Below, piece by piece: positions 55,518-64,000 of a stretch of 64,000 nt of DNA (its first letter is position 1; every line of letters starts with the position of its first letter). The notes beneath the pieces were generated by a model. That model did not search any database and had not been told where the DNA came from. It saw only the letters and a list, made by a program, of their open reading frames with translations. The DNA comes from Haemophilus parainfluenzae (GTDB lineage Bacteria; Pseudomonadota; Gammaproteobacteria; Enterobacterales; Pasteurellaceae). The stretch spans positions 1,100,001-1,164,000 of the forward strand of contig NZ_CP063110.1 in assembly GCF_014931275.1 (NCBI RefSeq), in the 5' to 3' direction. A program made the translations under genes and the position numbers.

Positions 55518-56435
55518 ATGATTAAACAAAGAACATTAAAACAAAGCATTAAAGTCACAGGTGTAGGCTTACATAGCGGTAAAAAAGTAACATTAACGTT
55601 GCGCCCGGCTATGCCGAATACTGGCGTGATTTACTGCCGTACTGATCTTAATCCGCCAGTGACTTTCCCTGCGAATGCGGATTCAGTGCGCGATACAATG
55701 CTTTGTACTGCACTTGTGAATGAACAAGGTGTGCGTGTTTCAACCGTAGAACACTTAAACGCAGCATTAGCAGGTTTAGGTATCGATAATATCATTATCG
55801 AAGTTGATGCACCTGAGATTCCAATCATGGACGGTAGTGCAAGCCCATTCATTTACTTGCTTTTAGACGCAGGTATTGAAGAACAAAATGCACCGAAGAA
55901 ATTTATTCGTATTAAGAAAAATGTACGAGTAGAAGACGGTGACAAATGGGCAGAATTCAAACCTTATAATGGTTTCCGTTTAGATTTCACAATCGACTTT
56001 GATCATCCTGCAATTAGTAAAAATGTACGTAATTACGTGATGGATTTCTCAGCACAAGCATTCGTACATCAAATTAGTCGTGCAAGAACCTTTGGTTTCA
56101 TGAAAGATATTGAGTATCTTCAATCTCAAGGTCTTGCATTAGGCGGTAGCCTAGATAATGCCATCGTATTAGATGATTACCGTATCTTAAATGAAGACGG
56201 ATTACGCTTCAGAGATGAATTAGTTCGTCACAAGATGCTTGATGCGATTGGCGATCTTTATATGTGTGGTTATAACATCATCGGTGATTTCAAAGCTTAT
56301 AAATCTGGTCACGGTTTAAATAATAAGTTACTCCGTGCTGTACTTGCCGATCAGGAAGCGTGGGAATTTGTTACCTTTGAAGATAAGAAACAAGTTCCAC
56401 AAGGTTATGTTGCGCCTGCACAGGTACTCATCTAA
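55518..56435 (+). CDS. lpxC: UDP-3-O-acyl-N-acetylglucosamine deacetylase
   Basis: Zinc deacetylase, committed step of lipid A synthesis. 305 residues; [15 protein letters not shown] has the first zinc His, and [14 protein letters not shown] holds the other zinc ligands (His and Asp). [13 protein letters not shown] and KSGHGLNN are also typical. Last gene of the dcw cluster, before a terminator. Confidence 0.97.
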   Translation: MIKQRTLKQSIKVTGVGLHSGKKVTLTLRPAMPNTGVIYCRTDLNPPVTFPANADSVRDTMLCTALVNEQGVRVSTVEHLNAALAGLGIDNIIIEVDAPEIPIMDGSASPFIYLLLDAGIEEQNAPKKFIRIKKNVRVEDGDKWAEFKPYNGFRLDFTIDFDHPAISKNVRNYVMDFSAQAFVHQISRARTFGFMKDIEYLQSQGLALGGSLDNAIVLDDYRILNEDGLRFRDELVRHKMLDAIGDLYMCGYNIIGDFKAYKSGHGLNNKLLRAVLADQEAWEFVTFEDKKQVPQGYVAPAQVLI

Positions 56436-56449
56436 CAATGTTTTGTTGA

Positions 56450-56484
56450 AAAGCTATACTTCTTTCGGGAGTATAGCTTTTTTA
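56450..56484 (+). terminator. Terminator at the end of the dcw cluster
   Basis: AAAGCTATACT and AGTATAGCTTT form an 11-bp stem around a nine-base loop, followed by six T. This is the first strong terminator that I see after the mraZ promoter. Confidence 0.92.
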
Positions 56485-56557
56485 TTTCCTATCTTGCTCT
56501 GTTATTTTTGTTTTCTGCGAAGGTAAAGAGCGGTCAAAAATAGAGGTGTTTTTTATT

Positions 56558-58198
56558 ATGAAAAAATTATTTACCGTACTTCCTCTTGTGCTAGCAACTT
56601 CTGCGGCAATGGCATATGAACAAGATAAAACTTATCAATTTACCATATTGCACACCAATGATACGCACGGACATTTTTGGCCGAATGCAAAAGGTGAATA
56701 TGGCTTTCCAGCACACAAAACAATTGTTAATCGCGTAAAAGCCGAAGTGGAGCAAAAAGGTGGCTCACTCGTTTTATTAAATGCAGGTGATTTTAATACC
56801 GGTGTACCTGAGTCAGATATGCAAACAGCAGAACCTGACATTAAAGCAATGAATGCGATGGGCTATGAAGCAACCGTATTAGGTAATCACGAGTTTGATA
56901 ATCCATTACAAATCCTTGACATGCAAGAAAAATGGGCGAACTTCCCATTCTTATCTGCAAACGTCATTAACACCAAAACAGGTAAAACTTTAGTTAAACC
57001 TTATACCATTTTAAATAAACAAGATCTTAAAATTGCCGTGGTCGGTTTAACCACAGAGGATACCGCAAAATTAGGTAACCCAGAATATCTTCACAATGTG
57101 AAGTTTGAAGACCCAACAACAGTAGCAAAAGCCACATTAAAAGAGCTAAATGAAAAAGTTAAGCCCGATGTAAAAATCGCTTTAACACATATGGGCTATT
57201 ACTATGATGCGAAACATGGTTCAAATGCACCAGGCGATGTAAGTCTTGCGCGTAATTTAGATAAAGGCGCATTCGATATGATTATCGGTGGCCACAGCCA
57301 TGATCCGATTTGTGTGGATGACAAAGGTGTATGGATTAAAGATTATCAACCAACTCAGCCATGTAAACCAGATTTCCAAAATGGTACTTGGATTATGCAG
57401 GCGTTTGAATGGGGTAAATATGTTGGTCGTGCAGACTTTGAGTTCAAAAATGGTGAATTAAAATTAGTGAATTATCAATTAATTCCAGTGAACTTGAAGA
57501 AAAAAGTGAAAAAAGAAGATGGCAAAACAGAATATGTGAATTATGCCGAAGAGATTCCACAAGATCCAGAAATGGAAAAACTTTTAAAATCTTACCAAGA
57601 TAAAGGAGATGCTTTATTAAGCCAAAAAGTGGGTAAACTAAATGGTAAGTTAGAAGGTGATCGTACCATTATTCGTTTTGAACAAACTAACCTTGGTCAC
57701 TTAATTGCAGAAGCACAACGCCAAAAAGCGAAAGCAGACATTGGTATCATGAACTCAGGTGGTATTCGTGATTCTATCCAAGAAGGTGATGTGACTTATA
57801 AAGACATTTTAAAAATCCATCCATTTGGTAACATTGTGAGCTATTTTGAATTAACCGGTAAAGAATTATTGGATTATTTAAATGTGGTGGCATTGAAAGA
57901 AGTAGATTCTGGTGCCTATGCACAATATTCAGGTATCAGCATGACAGTGAATCGTGCGGATAAGAAAGTTGAAAATGTGAAAATTCAAGGCAAACCATTG
58001 GATTTAAATAAAATTTACCGTATTTCTGTACCAAGTTATAATGCTGCAGGTGGAGATGGTTATCCGGTTATGACCAAAAATCCAACTTTTGTTAATACTG
58101 GTTTTATTGATGCGGATGTTTTAAAAGAATTTTTTGAGAAAAATTCACCTATTAATGCGGAGAAATACATCCCTCACAATGAAGTAACCTTTAAATAA
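56558..58198 (+). CDS. ushA: UDP-sugar hydrolase/5'-nucleotidase UshA
   Basis: Periplasmic metallophosphatase that hydrolyses UDP-sugars and nucleotides to supply nucleosides. Signal peptide of about 19 residues ([19 protein letters not shown]). Metal-site motifs [42 protein letters not shown] and GGHSHDP are followed by the C-terminal substrate domain with [14 protein letters not shown] and NAAGGDGYP. Very close to E. coli UshA in sequence and length. ATG 56558 has GAGGTG upstream; an in-frame ATG at 56546 would add four residues before the signal. Confidence 0.95.
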   Translation: MKKLFTVLPLVLATSAAMAYEQDKTYQFTILHTNDTHGHFWPNAKGEYGFPAHKTIVNRVKAEVEQKGGSLVLLNAGDFNTGVPESDMQTAEPDIKAMNAMGYEATVLGNHEFDNPLQILDMQEKWANFPFLSANVINTKTGKTLVKPYTILNKQDLKIAVVGLTTEDTAKLGNPEYLHNVKFEDPTTVAKATLKELNEKVKPDVKIALTHMGYYYDAKHGSNAPGDVSLARNLDKGAFDMIIGGHSHDPICVDDKGVWIKDYQPTQPCKPDFQNGTWIMQAFEWGKYVGRADFEFKNGELKLVNYQLIPVNLKKKVKKEDGKTEYVNYAEEIPQDPEMEKLLKSYQDKGDALLSQKVGKLNGKLEGDRTIIRFEQTNLGHLIAEAQRQKAKADIGIMNSGGIRDSIQEGDVTYKDILKIHPFGNIVSYFELTGKELLDYLNVVALKEVDSGAYAQYSGISMTVNRADKKVENVKIQGKPLDLNKIYRISVPSYNAAGGDGYPVMTKNPTFVNTGFIDADVLKEFFEKNSPINAEKYIPHNEVTFK

Positions 58199-58206
58199 GG
58201 AATGAA

Positions 58207-59364
58207 ATGGCATTAGATTTATCAGAAATTCGTCAGCAAATTACGCAAATTGATCGCAGCTTGTTAAAGCTGCTTTCAGAGCGTCATCGTCTGGCATATG
58301 ATGTAGTGAGAAGCAAAGAAGTAACGCAAAAAGCGTTGCGTGATTTAGAGCGTGAACAACAGCTCTTACAAGAGCTTGTGCAATTTGCTGAAAGTCAAAA
58401 TTATCAGCTTGAACCACAGTATATTACATCAGTCTTCCAAAAAATCATTGAAGATTCAGTGTTAACACAACAAGTGTATTTGCAGAAAAAACTCAATGAG
58501 CAACGAGAAGAAACGTTACATATCGCTTTTTTAGGCAAGCGTGGTTCTTACTCTAATTTGGCTGCGCGTAATTATGCGGCTCGCTACCATCAACAATTTG
58601 CTGAAATCAGTTGCGATTCTTTTGCTCAAATTTTTGAAAAGGTTGAAATTGGGGAAGCTGATTATGGCGTACTTCCTTTAGAAAACACCACGTCAGGTGC
58701 AATTAATGAAGTTTATGATTTGCTTCAACATACAACCTTATCTTTGGTGGGCGAGTTGGCTTATCCTATCAAACACTGTGTTTTAGTGAATGAGCAGGAT
58801 GATTTAAGCAAAATTGATACACTTTATAGCCATCCACAGGTGATCCAGCAGTGTAGTCAATTTATTCAAAGTCTTGAGCGTGTGCATATCGAGTACTGCG
58901 AAAGTAGCTCTCATGCAATGCAGCTTGTGTCAAGCTTGAATAAACCGAATATTGCGGCATTAGGTAATGAAGATGGTGGCAAGCTTTACGGCTTACATGT
59001 GTTAAAACATAATATTGCGAATCAAGAAAACAACATTACTCGTTTTATTGTGGTAGCCAAACAAGCTCGTGAAGTTTCACCACAAATTCACACAAAAACT
59101 TTATTGTTGATGACAACATCGCAACAAGCGGGTTCCCTAGTGGATGCTTTACTTGTGTTTAAAAAGCACGGTATTAATATGACCAAGCTTGAATCTCGTC
59201 CAATTTATGGCAAACCTTGGGAAGAAATGTTCTATTTGGAGATTGAAGGAAACATTCATCATCCAGATACCCAAATTGCCTTGGAGGAGCTTAAGCAATT
59301 CAGTAATTATCTGAAAGTGCTTGGTTGTTATCCAAGTGAAATTGTGAAACCTGCGAAGGTATAA
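58207..59364 (+). CDS. pheA: Bifunctional chorismate mutase/prephenate dehydratase
   Basis: Two steps from chorismate to phenylpyruvate. 385 residues: mutase helices at 1-90 ([20 protein letters not shown]), prephenate dehydratase at about 100-280 ([34 protein letters not shown]) and a C-terminal ACT domain for phenylalanine feedback (GALVDALL-like stretch [27 protein letters not shown]). Only 8 bases after ushA, so it may be cotranscribed. I see no Phe-rich leader peptide. Confidence 0.96.
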   Translation: MALDLSEIRQQITQIDRSLLKLLSERHRLAYDVVRSKEVTQKALRDLEREQQLLQELVQFAESQNYQLEPQYITSVFQKIIEDSVLTQQVYLQKKLNEQREETLHIAFLGKRGSYSNLAARNYAARYHQQFAEISCDSFAQIFEKVEIGEADYGVLPLENTTSGAINEVYDLLQHTTLSLVGELAYPIKHCVLVNEQDDLSKIDTLYSHPQVIQQCSQFIQSLERVHIEYCESSSHAMQLVSSLNKPNIAALGNEDGGKLYGLHVLKHNIANQENNITRFIVVAKQAREVSPQIHTKTLLLMTTSQQAGSLVDALLVFKKHGINMTKLESRPIYGKPWEEMFYLEIEGNIHHPDTQIALEELKQFSNYLKVLGCYPSEIVKPAKV

Positions 59365-59375
59365 CGAAAATAAAA

Positions 59376-59422
59376 AAAGAGCGGTCGATTTAAAACAACG
59401 TTAAAATCGACCGCTCTTTTTA
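59376..59422. terminator. Bidirectional terminator of pheA and yjdM
   Basis: AAAAGAGCGGTCGATTT pairs with AATCGACCGCTCTTTT around a loop of about 15 bases, with A and T tracts on either side. It lies between convergent genes. Confidence 0.88.
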
Positions 59423-59432
59423 TTGTGAATTC

Positions 59433-59759
59433 TTAAGCTTTTTTCAAGAATTCGGATTTCAACATGATTTTTCCACAATCGACGTTGTGATCACCGTTTA
59501 CTAGACGGATGTTTTTGAATTTAGTGCCTTTCTTCAACACTTCAGATGAACCTTTTAATTTTAAATCTTTAATTAAAAGCACATCATCACCATCGGCTAA
59601 TAAATTACCGTTGCTATCTTTAACAATCAGTTGATCGTCATCGGTTTCAACTGTTTCGTTACCATTCCACTCATTGCCACAATCAGGGCAAACAAAATTC
59701 ACAGAATCATGATAAACATATTCGCCTTTACATTTTGGGCAAGCTGGCATTTGATCCAT
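59433..59759 (-). CDS. yjdM: PhnA/YjdM family zinc-ribbon protein
   Basis: 108 residues. N-terminal zinc ribbon ([25 protein letters not shown]) and a C-terminal SH3-like PhnA domain ([35 protein letters not shown]). Once linked to phosphonate use, the family has no established role there. The open frame extends to 59852, but AAGGAAAAAGAA just before ATG 59759 and the family N-terminus fix the start. Confidence 0.93.
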   Translation of the reverse strand: MDQMPACPKCKGEYVYHDSVNFVCPDCGNEWNGNETVETDDDQLIVKDSNGNLLADGDDVLLIKDLKLKGSSEVLKKGTKFKNIRLVNGDHNVDCGKIMLKSEFLKKA

Positions 59760-59870
59760 TTCTTTTTCCTTCTTTATCTGATTTAAGCAAAGTATAATGC
59801 GCACGGAGTATAACAAAAAAGTGACTATTCGCCAAAAAATGGGCAATTTCACGAAATTTATGAGGTATTT

Positions 59871-60431
59871 ATGAAAAAAATCATGCTTTTGAGTGCAGTG
59901 ATGGGCAGTTTAATCTCAGTTAATGCATTCGCACACAATATTCAACCTAATCAGATTTTAGCGAACGTAACGGTTTCGGATAAAGGTGAAATCACTTTAA
60001 ATGGCAATGATGTAGCGTATAAATCGTGGAGCTCAACGGCATTGCCAGGCAAAGTTCGAGTGATTCAGCATATTGCAGGCAGAAGTGCGGCAAAAGAGAG
60101 AAATCAAGCGATGATAGAAGCCATCAAAGCCTCTCATTTTAACCAAGCTAAATATCAAACCACGACGATTATTAATGCAGATGATGCCGTCGTGGGCACA
60201 GGCATGTTTGTGAAAAGTAGTGCAGAAAAAGGTAAAAAAGAAAATGCCCACAGCCAAGTGATTTTAGATGATAAAAGTGCGGTCAAAAATGCATGGGGAT
60301 TGCGTGAAAAAGACAGCGTGATTATTTTGCTTGATAAAACCGGCAAGGTGCAATTTGTGAAAGAAGGTAAATTGACGGATGATGAAGTTAAAGAAGTGAT
60401 TTCACGTGCAGAAGCGTTAATTGCGAAGTAA
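59871..60431 (+). CDS. ytfJ: YtfJ family periplasmic protein
   Basis: 186 residues with a signal peptide (residues 1-21, ending AFA). The body matches E. coli YtfJ over most of its length: [52 protein letters not shown] and [17 protein letters not shown]. Thioredoxin-like fold is reported for the family but there is no CxxC here; function unknown. Divergent from yjdM. Confidence 0.92.
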   Translation: MKKIMLLSAVMGSLISVNAFAHNIQPNQILANVTVSDKGEITLNGNDVAYKSWSSTALPGKVRVIQHIAGRSAAKERNQAMIEAIKASHFNQAKYQTTTIINADDAVVGTGMFVKSSAEKGKKENAHSQVILDDKSAVKNAWGLREKDSVIILLDKTGKVQFVKEGKLTDDEVKEVISRAEALIAK

Positions 60432-60444
60432 TAGAGTAAATAAG

Positions 60445-60467
60445 CGGAAGTTGTCTTCCGATTTTTT
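60445..60467 (+). terminator. Terminator of ytfJ
   Basis: CGGAAG-TTGT-CTTCCG followed by A and six T. It overlaps the stop codon of the minus-strand anti-sigma gene. Confidence 0.7.
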
Positions 60468-60633
60468 ATCCCTTGAAATCCTTCATTAATTTTCTCAATG
60501 TGCCACAATTTCGTTGAAATTTACGGCAATGTGTACAGATGGCAAGATGCAAATTGAGCCCAATTTTTTCTTTAGTCATTAATGAGCGTTCTTGCGCATC
60601 TGAAATGAGTCGAGTCGCTTGGCGACATTTCAT
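60466..60633 (-). CDS. Zinc-finger anti-sigma factor
   Basis: 55-residue protein, too short for many gene finders. It has the zinc anti-sigma pattern: Cys3 near the start, KCRQATRLISDAQERSL, then His29-x3-Cys33-x2-Cys36 in HLAICTHC. Such proteins hold an ECF sigma factor inactive and release it when the zinc-thiol centre is oxidised. It begins 11 bases after the stop of the sigma gene with GGAG at 60640-60644, so the two are cotranscribed. Soluble: no membrane segment. Confidence 0.85.
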   Translation of the reverse strand: MKCRQATRLISDAQERSLMTKEKIGLNLHLAICTHCRKFQRNCGTLRKLMKDFKG

Positions 60634-60644
60634 AAAATCACTCC

Positions 60645-61193
60645 TTAAAGTTTATGAGATAAGCAGTTTTGAAGTTGTAAGCGAGCACGATAGAGTGTCG
60701 TGTGCAAGTTACTTATGCTTAGTTGATTTTCTTGGCAAATTTCTTCGGAAGATAATTCCAAAAACTCTCTCATCATAAAAATCTTGGCTTGTTTGGCTGG
60801 CAGGCAAGTTAAGCAAGTTTCAAAAATCAGCCAGAATTCTTCAGAATAGACCGCACTTTCGCTCAGTTCGAGATCGAGTGGAGAATGTTCAGCTTTCCAG
60901 TGGCCCCCTTCATCAAAGAAATGATTAGTTTGTTCTTCATCTTCAATTTCGGTTTCTAGCACTAATTTGCCTTTCTGACGAAGAAAATCAATGATTTTAT
61001 TTTTTAAGATAGCAAAGACCCAGGTCTTAAATGCCGCTTGTCGTTTAAATTGCTCAAGATGGTTAAATGCACTTAAAAAACTCTCTTGCACCAAATCTTC
61101 AGCTAATACAGAATCGCCCACCTGTAATGTGGCAAATTTCAGCATTTGCTCTCTAATTTGAGCCAAGTCTTTATTGGAAATTCCAGTTTTCAT
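60645..61193 (-). CDS. ECF-type RNA polymerase sigma factor
   Basis: 182 residues with sigma region 2 (DSVLAEDLVQESFLSAFNHLEQFKRQAAFKTWVFAILKNKIIDFLRQ, about 28-74) and region 4 (LPAKQAKIFMMREFLELSSEEICQENQLSISNLHTTLYRARLQLQ, about 130-175); no region 1 or 3, as in ECF sigmas. AAGGAAAA precedes ATG 61193. The zinc anti-sigma gene follows, and a methionine-rich secreted protein is encoded divergently, which points to an oxidant-responsive regulon like those described for hypochlorous acid. Confidence 0.92.
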   Translation of the reverse strand: MKTGISNKDLAQIREQMLKFATLQVGDSVLAEDLVQESFLSAFNHLEQFKRQAAFKTWVFAILKNKIIDFLRQKGKLVLETEIEDEEQTNHFFDEGGHWKAEHSPLDLELSESAVYSEEFWLIFETCLTCLPAKQAKIFMMREFLELSSEEICQENQLSISNLHTTLYRARLQLQNCLSHKL

Positions 61194-61305
61194 ATTTTTT
61201 CCTTGAAAAAAGTGTAAGAAATAGATTTCTCATTCGTCTAATGATAATGAAAGGGGAAACCTTTCCATCCAATGCTAATTATTCACAAATTAAGGAAGAT
61301 TCAAA

Positions 61306-61647
61306 ATGAAAAATATTACTTCAAAAACAACCTTTACTGCTATTGCTGCACTTTTCTTCGCAACCAGTCTTTATGCGACCGATATGAAATCTAATGAAAT
61401 GTCGATGGCAAAAGATTCCATGCCGATGACAAAAGATTCCATGCCGATGACAAAAGACGCTATGCCAATGCAAAATGACAAAATGGCATCTGATGGGATG
61501 ATGAAATCTCATGATATGAAATCTCACGACATGAAAATGGATAATATGAAATCAGAAGGAATGAAATCTGATGATATGAAAACAAAAGAAATGAAAGCAA
61601 AAGAAATGAAGAAAAAAGCAAAAACAATGGAAAAACCGAAAATGTAA
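61306..61647 (+). CDS. Methionine-rich secreted protein
   Basis: 113 residues with a signal peptide (about 1-25, FTAIAALFFATSLYA). The mature part is low-complexity and has 22 Met in about 88 residues, with Lys, Asp and Ser making up most of the rest. It contains tandem DSMPMTK units encoded by near-identical 21-base repeats (about 61410-61470), then MKSHD and MKSDD repeats. It resembles the methionine-rich peptides that act as sacrificial hypochlorite scavengers next to ECF sigma/anti-sigma pairs in other proteobacteria; a metal-binding role is the alternative. AAGGAAG precedes the ATG. Confidence 0.85.
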   Translation: MKNITSKTTFTAIAALFFATSLYATDMKSNEMSMAKDSMPMTKDSMPMTKDAMPMQNDKMASDGMMKSHDMKSHDMKMDNMKSEGMKSDDMKTKEMKAKEMKKKAKTMEKPKM

Positions 61648-61664
61648 TGCTTTCTTCTTAAAAG

Positions 61665-61696
61665 AAAAACTGCGGTCAATTTGACCGCAGTTTTTG
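61665..61696. terminator. Bidirectional terminator after the methionine-rich gene
   Basis: AAAAACTGCGGTCAA and TTGACCGCAGTTTTT form a 15-base inverted repeat with a single-base centre, between convergent genes. Confidence 0.88.
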
Positions 61697-61709
61697 TATC
61701 AAAGTGAGA

Positions 61710-63089
61710 TTATTGTTTACGCCACGTCGTGCCGTTAGGGCCGTCTTCTAACACAATTCCCATTGCAGTGAGTTCATTACGAGCCGCATCTGCAGCAGCC
61801 CAATCTTTAGCAGCACGCGCTTCGTTGCGTTGTTTGATGAGCGCTTCAATTTTTGCGACTTCATCATCGTCAGAGCCCGCTTGTAAGAATTTTTCTGGAT
61901 CTTGTTGAAGTAAACCTAAGATACCCGCTAATTCACGTAAACGAGCAGCAAGACCATTGGCTTTTTCTGTATCTTCAGTTTTCAATTTATTGATTTCACG
62001 AGCCATTTCAAATAAGACAGAAAGGGCATTCGGTGTATTGAAATCATCATCCATTGCCTCACGGAAGGCTTCCACAAAATTTTCACCACCAAAAGCAACC
62101 GCACTTTGATCGGTGCCACGTAAAGCGGTGTACAAACGTTCTAATGCACTTTGTGCTAAATTCAGGTTTTCTTCACTATAATTGAGTTGGCTGCGATAGT
62201 GTGCTGTTAATAAGAAATAACGCACCGCTTCTGCATTGTAGTGGTTTAATACATCACGAATAGTGAAGAAGTTGCCGAGGGATTTCGACATTTTTTCTTT
62301 ATCTACCATAATCATGCCAGAATGGATCCAATAATTCACATATTGGCCCCCATGAGCACAGCAAGATTGGGCGATTTCATTTTCGTGATGCGGGAACATT
62401 AGGTCAGAACCGCCACCGTGAATATCAAAATGTTCGCCAAGTTGTTTGCAGTTCATTGCTGAACATTCAATGTGCCAACCTGGACGGCCCGCACCCCATG
62501 GTGATGGCCAGCTTGGTTCGTTTTCTTTCGACATTTTCCAAAGCACGAAATCCATTGGGTTTTTCTTGATTTCATTAATTTCAATACGTGCACCGGCTTG
62601 TAATTGGTCGAGATCTTGGCGCGATAATTTGCCGTATTCTTTAAAGCTTTCCACATCAAACATCACGTCGCCATTGTCTGCAACATAAGCATGGCCACGA
62701 GCAATCAATTTTTCCACAATTTCAATAATTTCAGGGATATGGTGTGTTGCACGAGGCTCAAAATCAGGGCGTAATACGTTTAATGCATCAAAATCTTTAT
62801 ACATTTCTTGCACCATACGATCCACAAGTTGATCGCAGGTTTCTTTGTTTTCTAATGCACGTTTAATGATTTTATCGTCTACATCCGTGATATTACGCAC
62901 ATAAGTCAAATCGTAGCCTAAAGAGCGTAAATAGCGGGCAATCACATCAAAACATACAAAGGTACGGCCGTGGCCAATATGGCATAAATCGTAAACGGTC
63001 ACGCCACACACATACATACCCACTTTTCCTTCATGGATAGGTTTGAACACTTCTTTTTCACGAGTGAGGGTATTAAAAATCTTTAACAT
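61710..63089 (-). CDS. cysS: Cysteinyl-tRNA synthetase
   Basis: Class I synthetase charging tRNA-Cys (a tRNA-Cys gene is at 20.2 kb). 459 residues from ATG 63089; the upstream extension of the frame to 63188 lacks family similarity. Zinc Cys in [16 protein letters not shown] signature (HIGH class), HIECSAM and KMSKS in [12 protein letters not shown] are intact. Divergent from ppiB, sharing a 111-base gap with an uptake signal. Confidence 0.97.
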   Translation of the reverse strand: MLKIFNTLTREKEVFKPIHEGKVGMYVCGVTVYDLCHIGHGRTFVCFDVIARYLRSLGYDLTYVRNITDVDDKIIKRALENKETCDQLVDRMVQEMYKDFDALNVLRPDFEPRATHHIPEIIEIVEKLIARGHAYVADNGDVMFDVESFKEYGKLSRQDLDQLQAGARIEINEIKKNPMDFVLWKMSKENEPSWPSPWGAGRPGWHIECSAMNCKQLGEHFDIHGGGSDLMFPHHENEIAQSCCAHGGQYVNYWIHSGMIMVDKEKMSKSLGNFFTIRDVLNHYNAEAVRYFLLTAHYRSQLNYSEENLNLAQSALERLYTALRGTDQSAVAFGGENFVEAFREAMDDDFNTPNALSVLFEMAREINKLKTEDTEKANGLAARLRELAGILGLLQQDPEKFLQAGSDDDEVAKIEALIKQRNEARAAKDWAAADAARNELTAMGIVLEDGPNGTTWRKQ

Positions 63090-63200
63090 ATTTTTTCTCT
63101 TAAAACTAGTTGGAAAACGACCGCACTTTTTCTGCTCCTTGTGGCACTTTCTCGCCATTTGTGGAATAATGAATGCCTTAATTTTCAAGAGGAAAACAAC

Positions 63201-63710
63201 ATGGTTACATTACACACAAATTTTGGCGATATTAAAATTAAACTTGATTTTGATAAAGCGCCAATCACTGCAGAAAACTTTTTAAACTATTGTAAAAACG
63301 GTTTCTATGATAACACAATTTTTCATCGTGTTATTGATGGATTTATGATTCAGGGCGGTGGTATGGAAAGCGGAATGCGTGAAAAAGCAACAAACGCACC
63401 GATCCAAAATGAAGCTAACAATCGTTTAAGTAACAAACGTGGCACAATCGCCATGGCGCGTACCTCTGATCCACATTCTGCAACGGCACAATTCTTTATT
63501 AACGTGGCAGATAATGACTTCTTAAACTACCGTTCAAAAGAGATGTTTGGTCGCGAAGTGGTACAAGAATGGGGCTATGCCGTATTCGGTGAAGTGGTTG
63601 AAGGCATGGATGTGGTTGATAAAATTAAAAAAGTAAAAACCGGTAATAAAGGTTTCCACCAAGACGTTCCGACCGAAGATGTGGTGATTACATCCGTTTC
63701 TGTTGAATAA
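63201..63710 (+). CDS. ppiB: Cytoplasmic peptidyl-prolyl cis-trans isomerase B
   Basis: Cyclophilin of 169 residues without signal peptide. [13 protein letters not shown], the catalytic Arg and [28 protein letters not shown] are the PpiB signatures. AAGAGGAAA upstream and the family N-terminus ([11 protein letters not shown]) place the start at 63201; the open frame runs back to 63141. Confidence 0.96.
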   Translation: MVTLHTNFGDIKIKLDFDKAPITAENFLNYCKNGFYDNTIFHRVIDGFMIQGGGMESGMREKATNAPIQNEANNRLSNKRGTIAMARTSDPHSATAQFFINVADNDFLNYRSKEMFGREVVQEWGYAVFGEVVEGMDVVDKIKKVKTGNKGFHQDVPTEDVVITSVSVE

Positions 63711-63717
63711 TTAATTC

Positions 63718-63750
63718 GGTGTGTGGATGCGCAATCTACACACCTTTTTT
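63718..63750 (+). terminator. Terminator of ppiB
   Basis: GGTGTGTGGA and TCTACACACC (one mismatch) form a stem around a seven-base loop, followed by six T. Confidence 0.8.
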
Positions 63751-63768
63751 CTTAAGTGAAATAACGTT

Positions 63769-64000
63769 ATGCCTTTCTTCGATACTCATACCCACCTCGA
63801 TTATCTTCATCATGATACGGGAGAGCCATTAGCTCAGCTCGTAGAGAACGCTAAGCAAGCTGATGTGCAGAAAATCTTGATTGTGGCGGTAAAAGAATCG
63901 GATTTTAAAACAATCCAAAATATGACCGCACTTTTCCCTGAGCATCTTTATTGTGGACTTGGGTTACACCCTCTTTATATCAAAGAACATCAAGAGCATG
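63769..64000 (+). CDS. TatD-family metal-dependent hydrolase, 5' part
   Basis: 77 codons up to the window edge: the N-terminus MPFFDTHTHLDY gives the first metal-binding His pair of the TatD amidohydrolase fold, and GLGLHPLYI is the next conserved block. The sequence is closer to the YjjV branch than to TatD itself. Deoxyribonuclease activity is known for the family. An uptake signal lies in frame near 63923. The rest is outside the window. Confidence 0.88.
   Translation, partial: MPFFDTHTHLDYLHHDTGEPLAQLVENAKQADVQKILIVAVKESDFKTIQNMTALFPEHLYCGLGLHPLYIKEHQEH

Noticed and set aside
61413..61600. CRISPR-like repeats in the methionine-rich gene
   Set aside because: The repeats are contiguous, in frame and encode DSMPMTK and related units; there are no spacers.

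Overview
The window is a chromosomal segment of a Pasteurellaceae bacterium of the Haemophilus type, most likely Haemophilus parainfluenzae or a close relative. The evidence is AT-rich DNA, more than forty copies of the Haemophilus uptake signal core AAGTGCGGT or its complement counted by eye, and gene blocks whose order I remember from H. influenzae (thrABC, gmhA-artPIQM next to a periplasmic DNA ligase, the mraZ-to-lpxC cell-division cluster, cysS/ppiB). Species assignment is inference; no rRNA gene is present.

Layout. 1-0.7 kb: 3' part of murA. 0.8-6.6 kb: yggS and the threonine operon thrL-thrA-thrB-thrC with a complete leader peptide and attenuator. 6.6-12.9 kb: a glucose/maltose-type PTS permease behind a CRP box, a phosphopantetheinyl transferase, hflK-hflC and a triheme peroxidase. 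13.0-19.9 kb: an eight-gene thiamine salvage operon on the minus strand (thiZ, thiX, thiY, tenA, thiM, thiD, thiE and an MFS transporter) under one TPP riboswitch. 20.1-20.4 kb: tRNA-Gly, tRNA-Cys and tRNA-Leu. 20.6-26.9 kb: metB, trxA, a periplasmic ATP-dependent ligase, gmhA, and the arginine transporter artPIQM behind a promoter overlapped by two ARG boxes.

26.9-36.3 kb is the accessory region. It holds a WYL regulator, a 5'-nucleotidase-like protein with an unassigned C-terminal half, a sirtuin, a RhuM-Fic/Doc protein, a frameshifted FtsK-gamma DNA-binding protein, a second sirtuin, a PP2C phosphatase, a PD-(D/E)XK nuclease broken at a run of 11 T, and a double AAA+ ATPase whose ribosome-binding site lies inside a perfect 14-bp terminator-like hairpin. 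The same 17-nt inverted repeat, GCGACA-N5-TGTCGC, precedes three of its transcription units. I do not recognise this combination as a described system.

36.3-56.5 kb: a CstA-type transporter and then the complete dcw cluster (mraZ, rsmH, ftsL, ftsI, murE, murF, mraY, murD, ftsW, murG, murC, ddl, ftsQ, ftsA, ftsZ, lpxC), which makes lipid II and the divisome in one long transcription unit. The ftsI product carries Ala511 and Lys526, which in H. influenzae numbering match changes linked to beta-lactam resistance. 56.5-64 kb: ushA, pheA, yjdM, ytfJ, an ECF sigma/anti-sigma pair divergent from a methionine-rich secreted protein (probably an oxidant response module), cysS, ppiB and the start of a TatD-family gene. 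Many convergent or operon ends use a pair of inverted uptake signals as the terminator stem.
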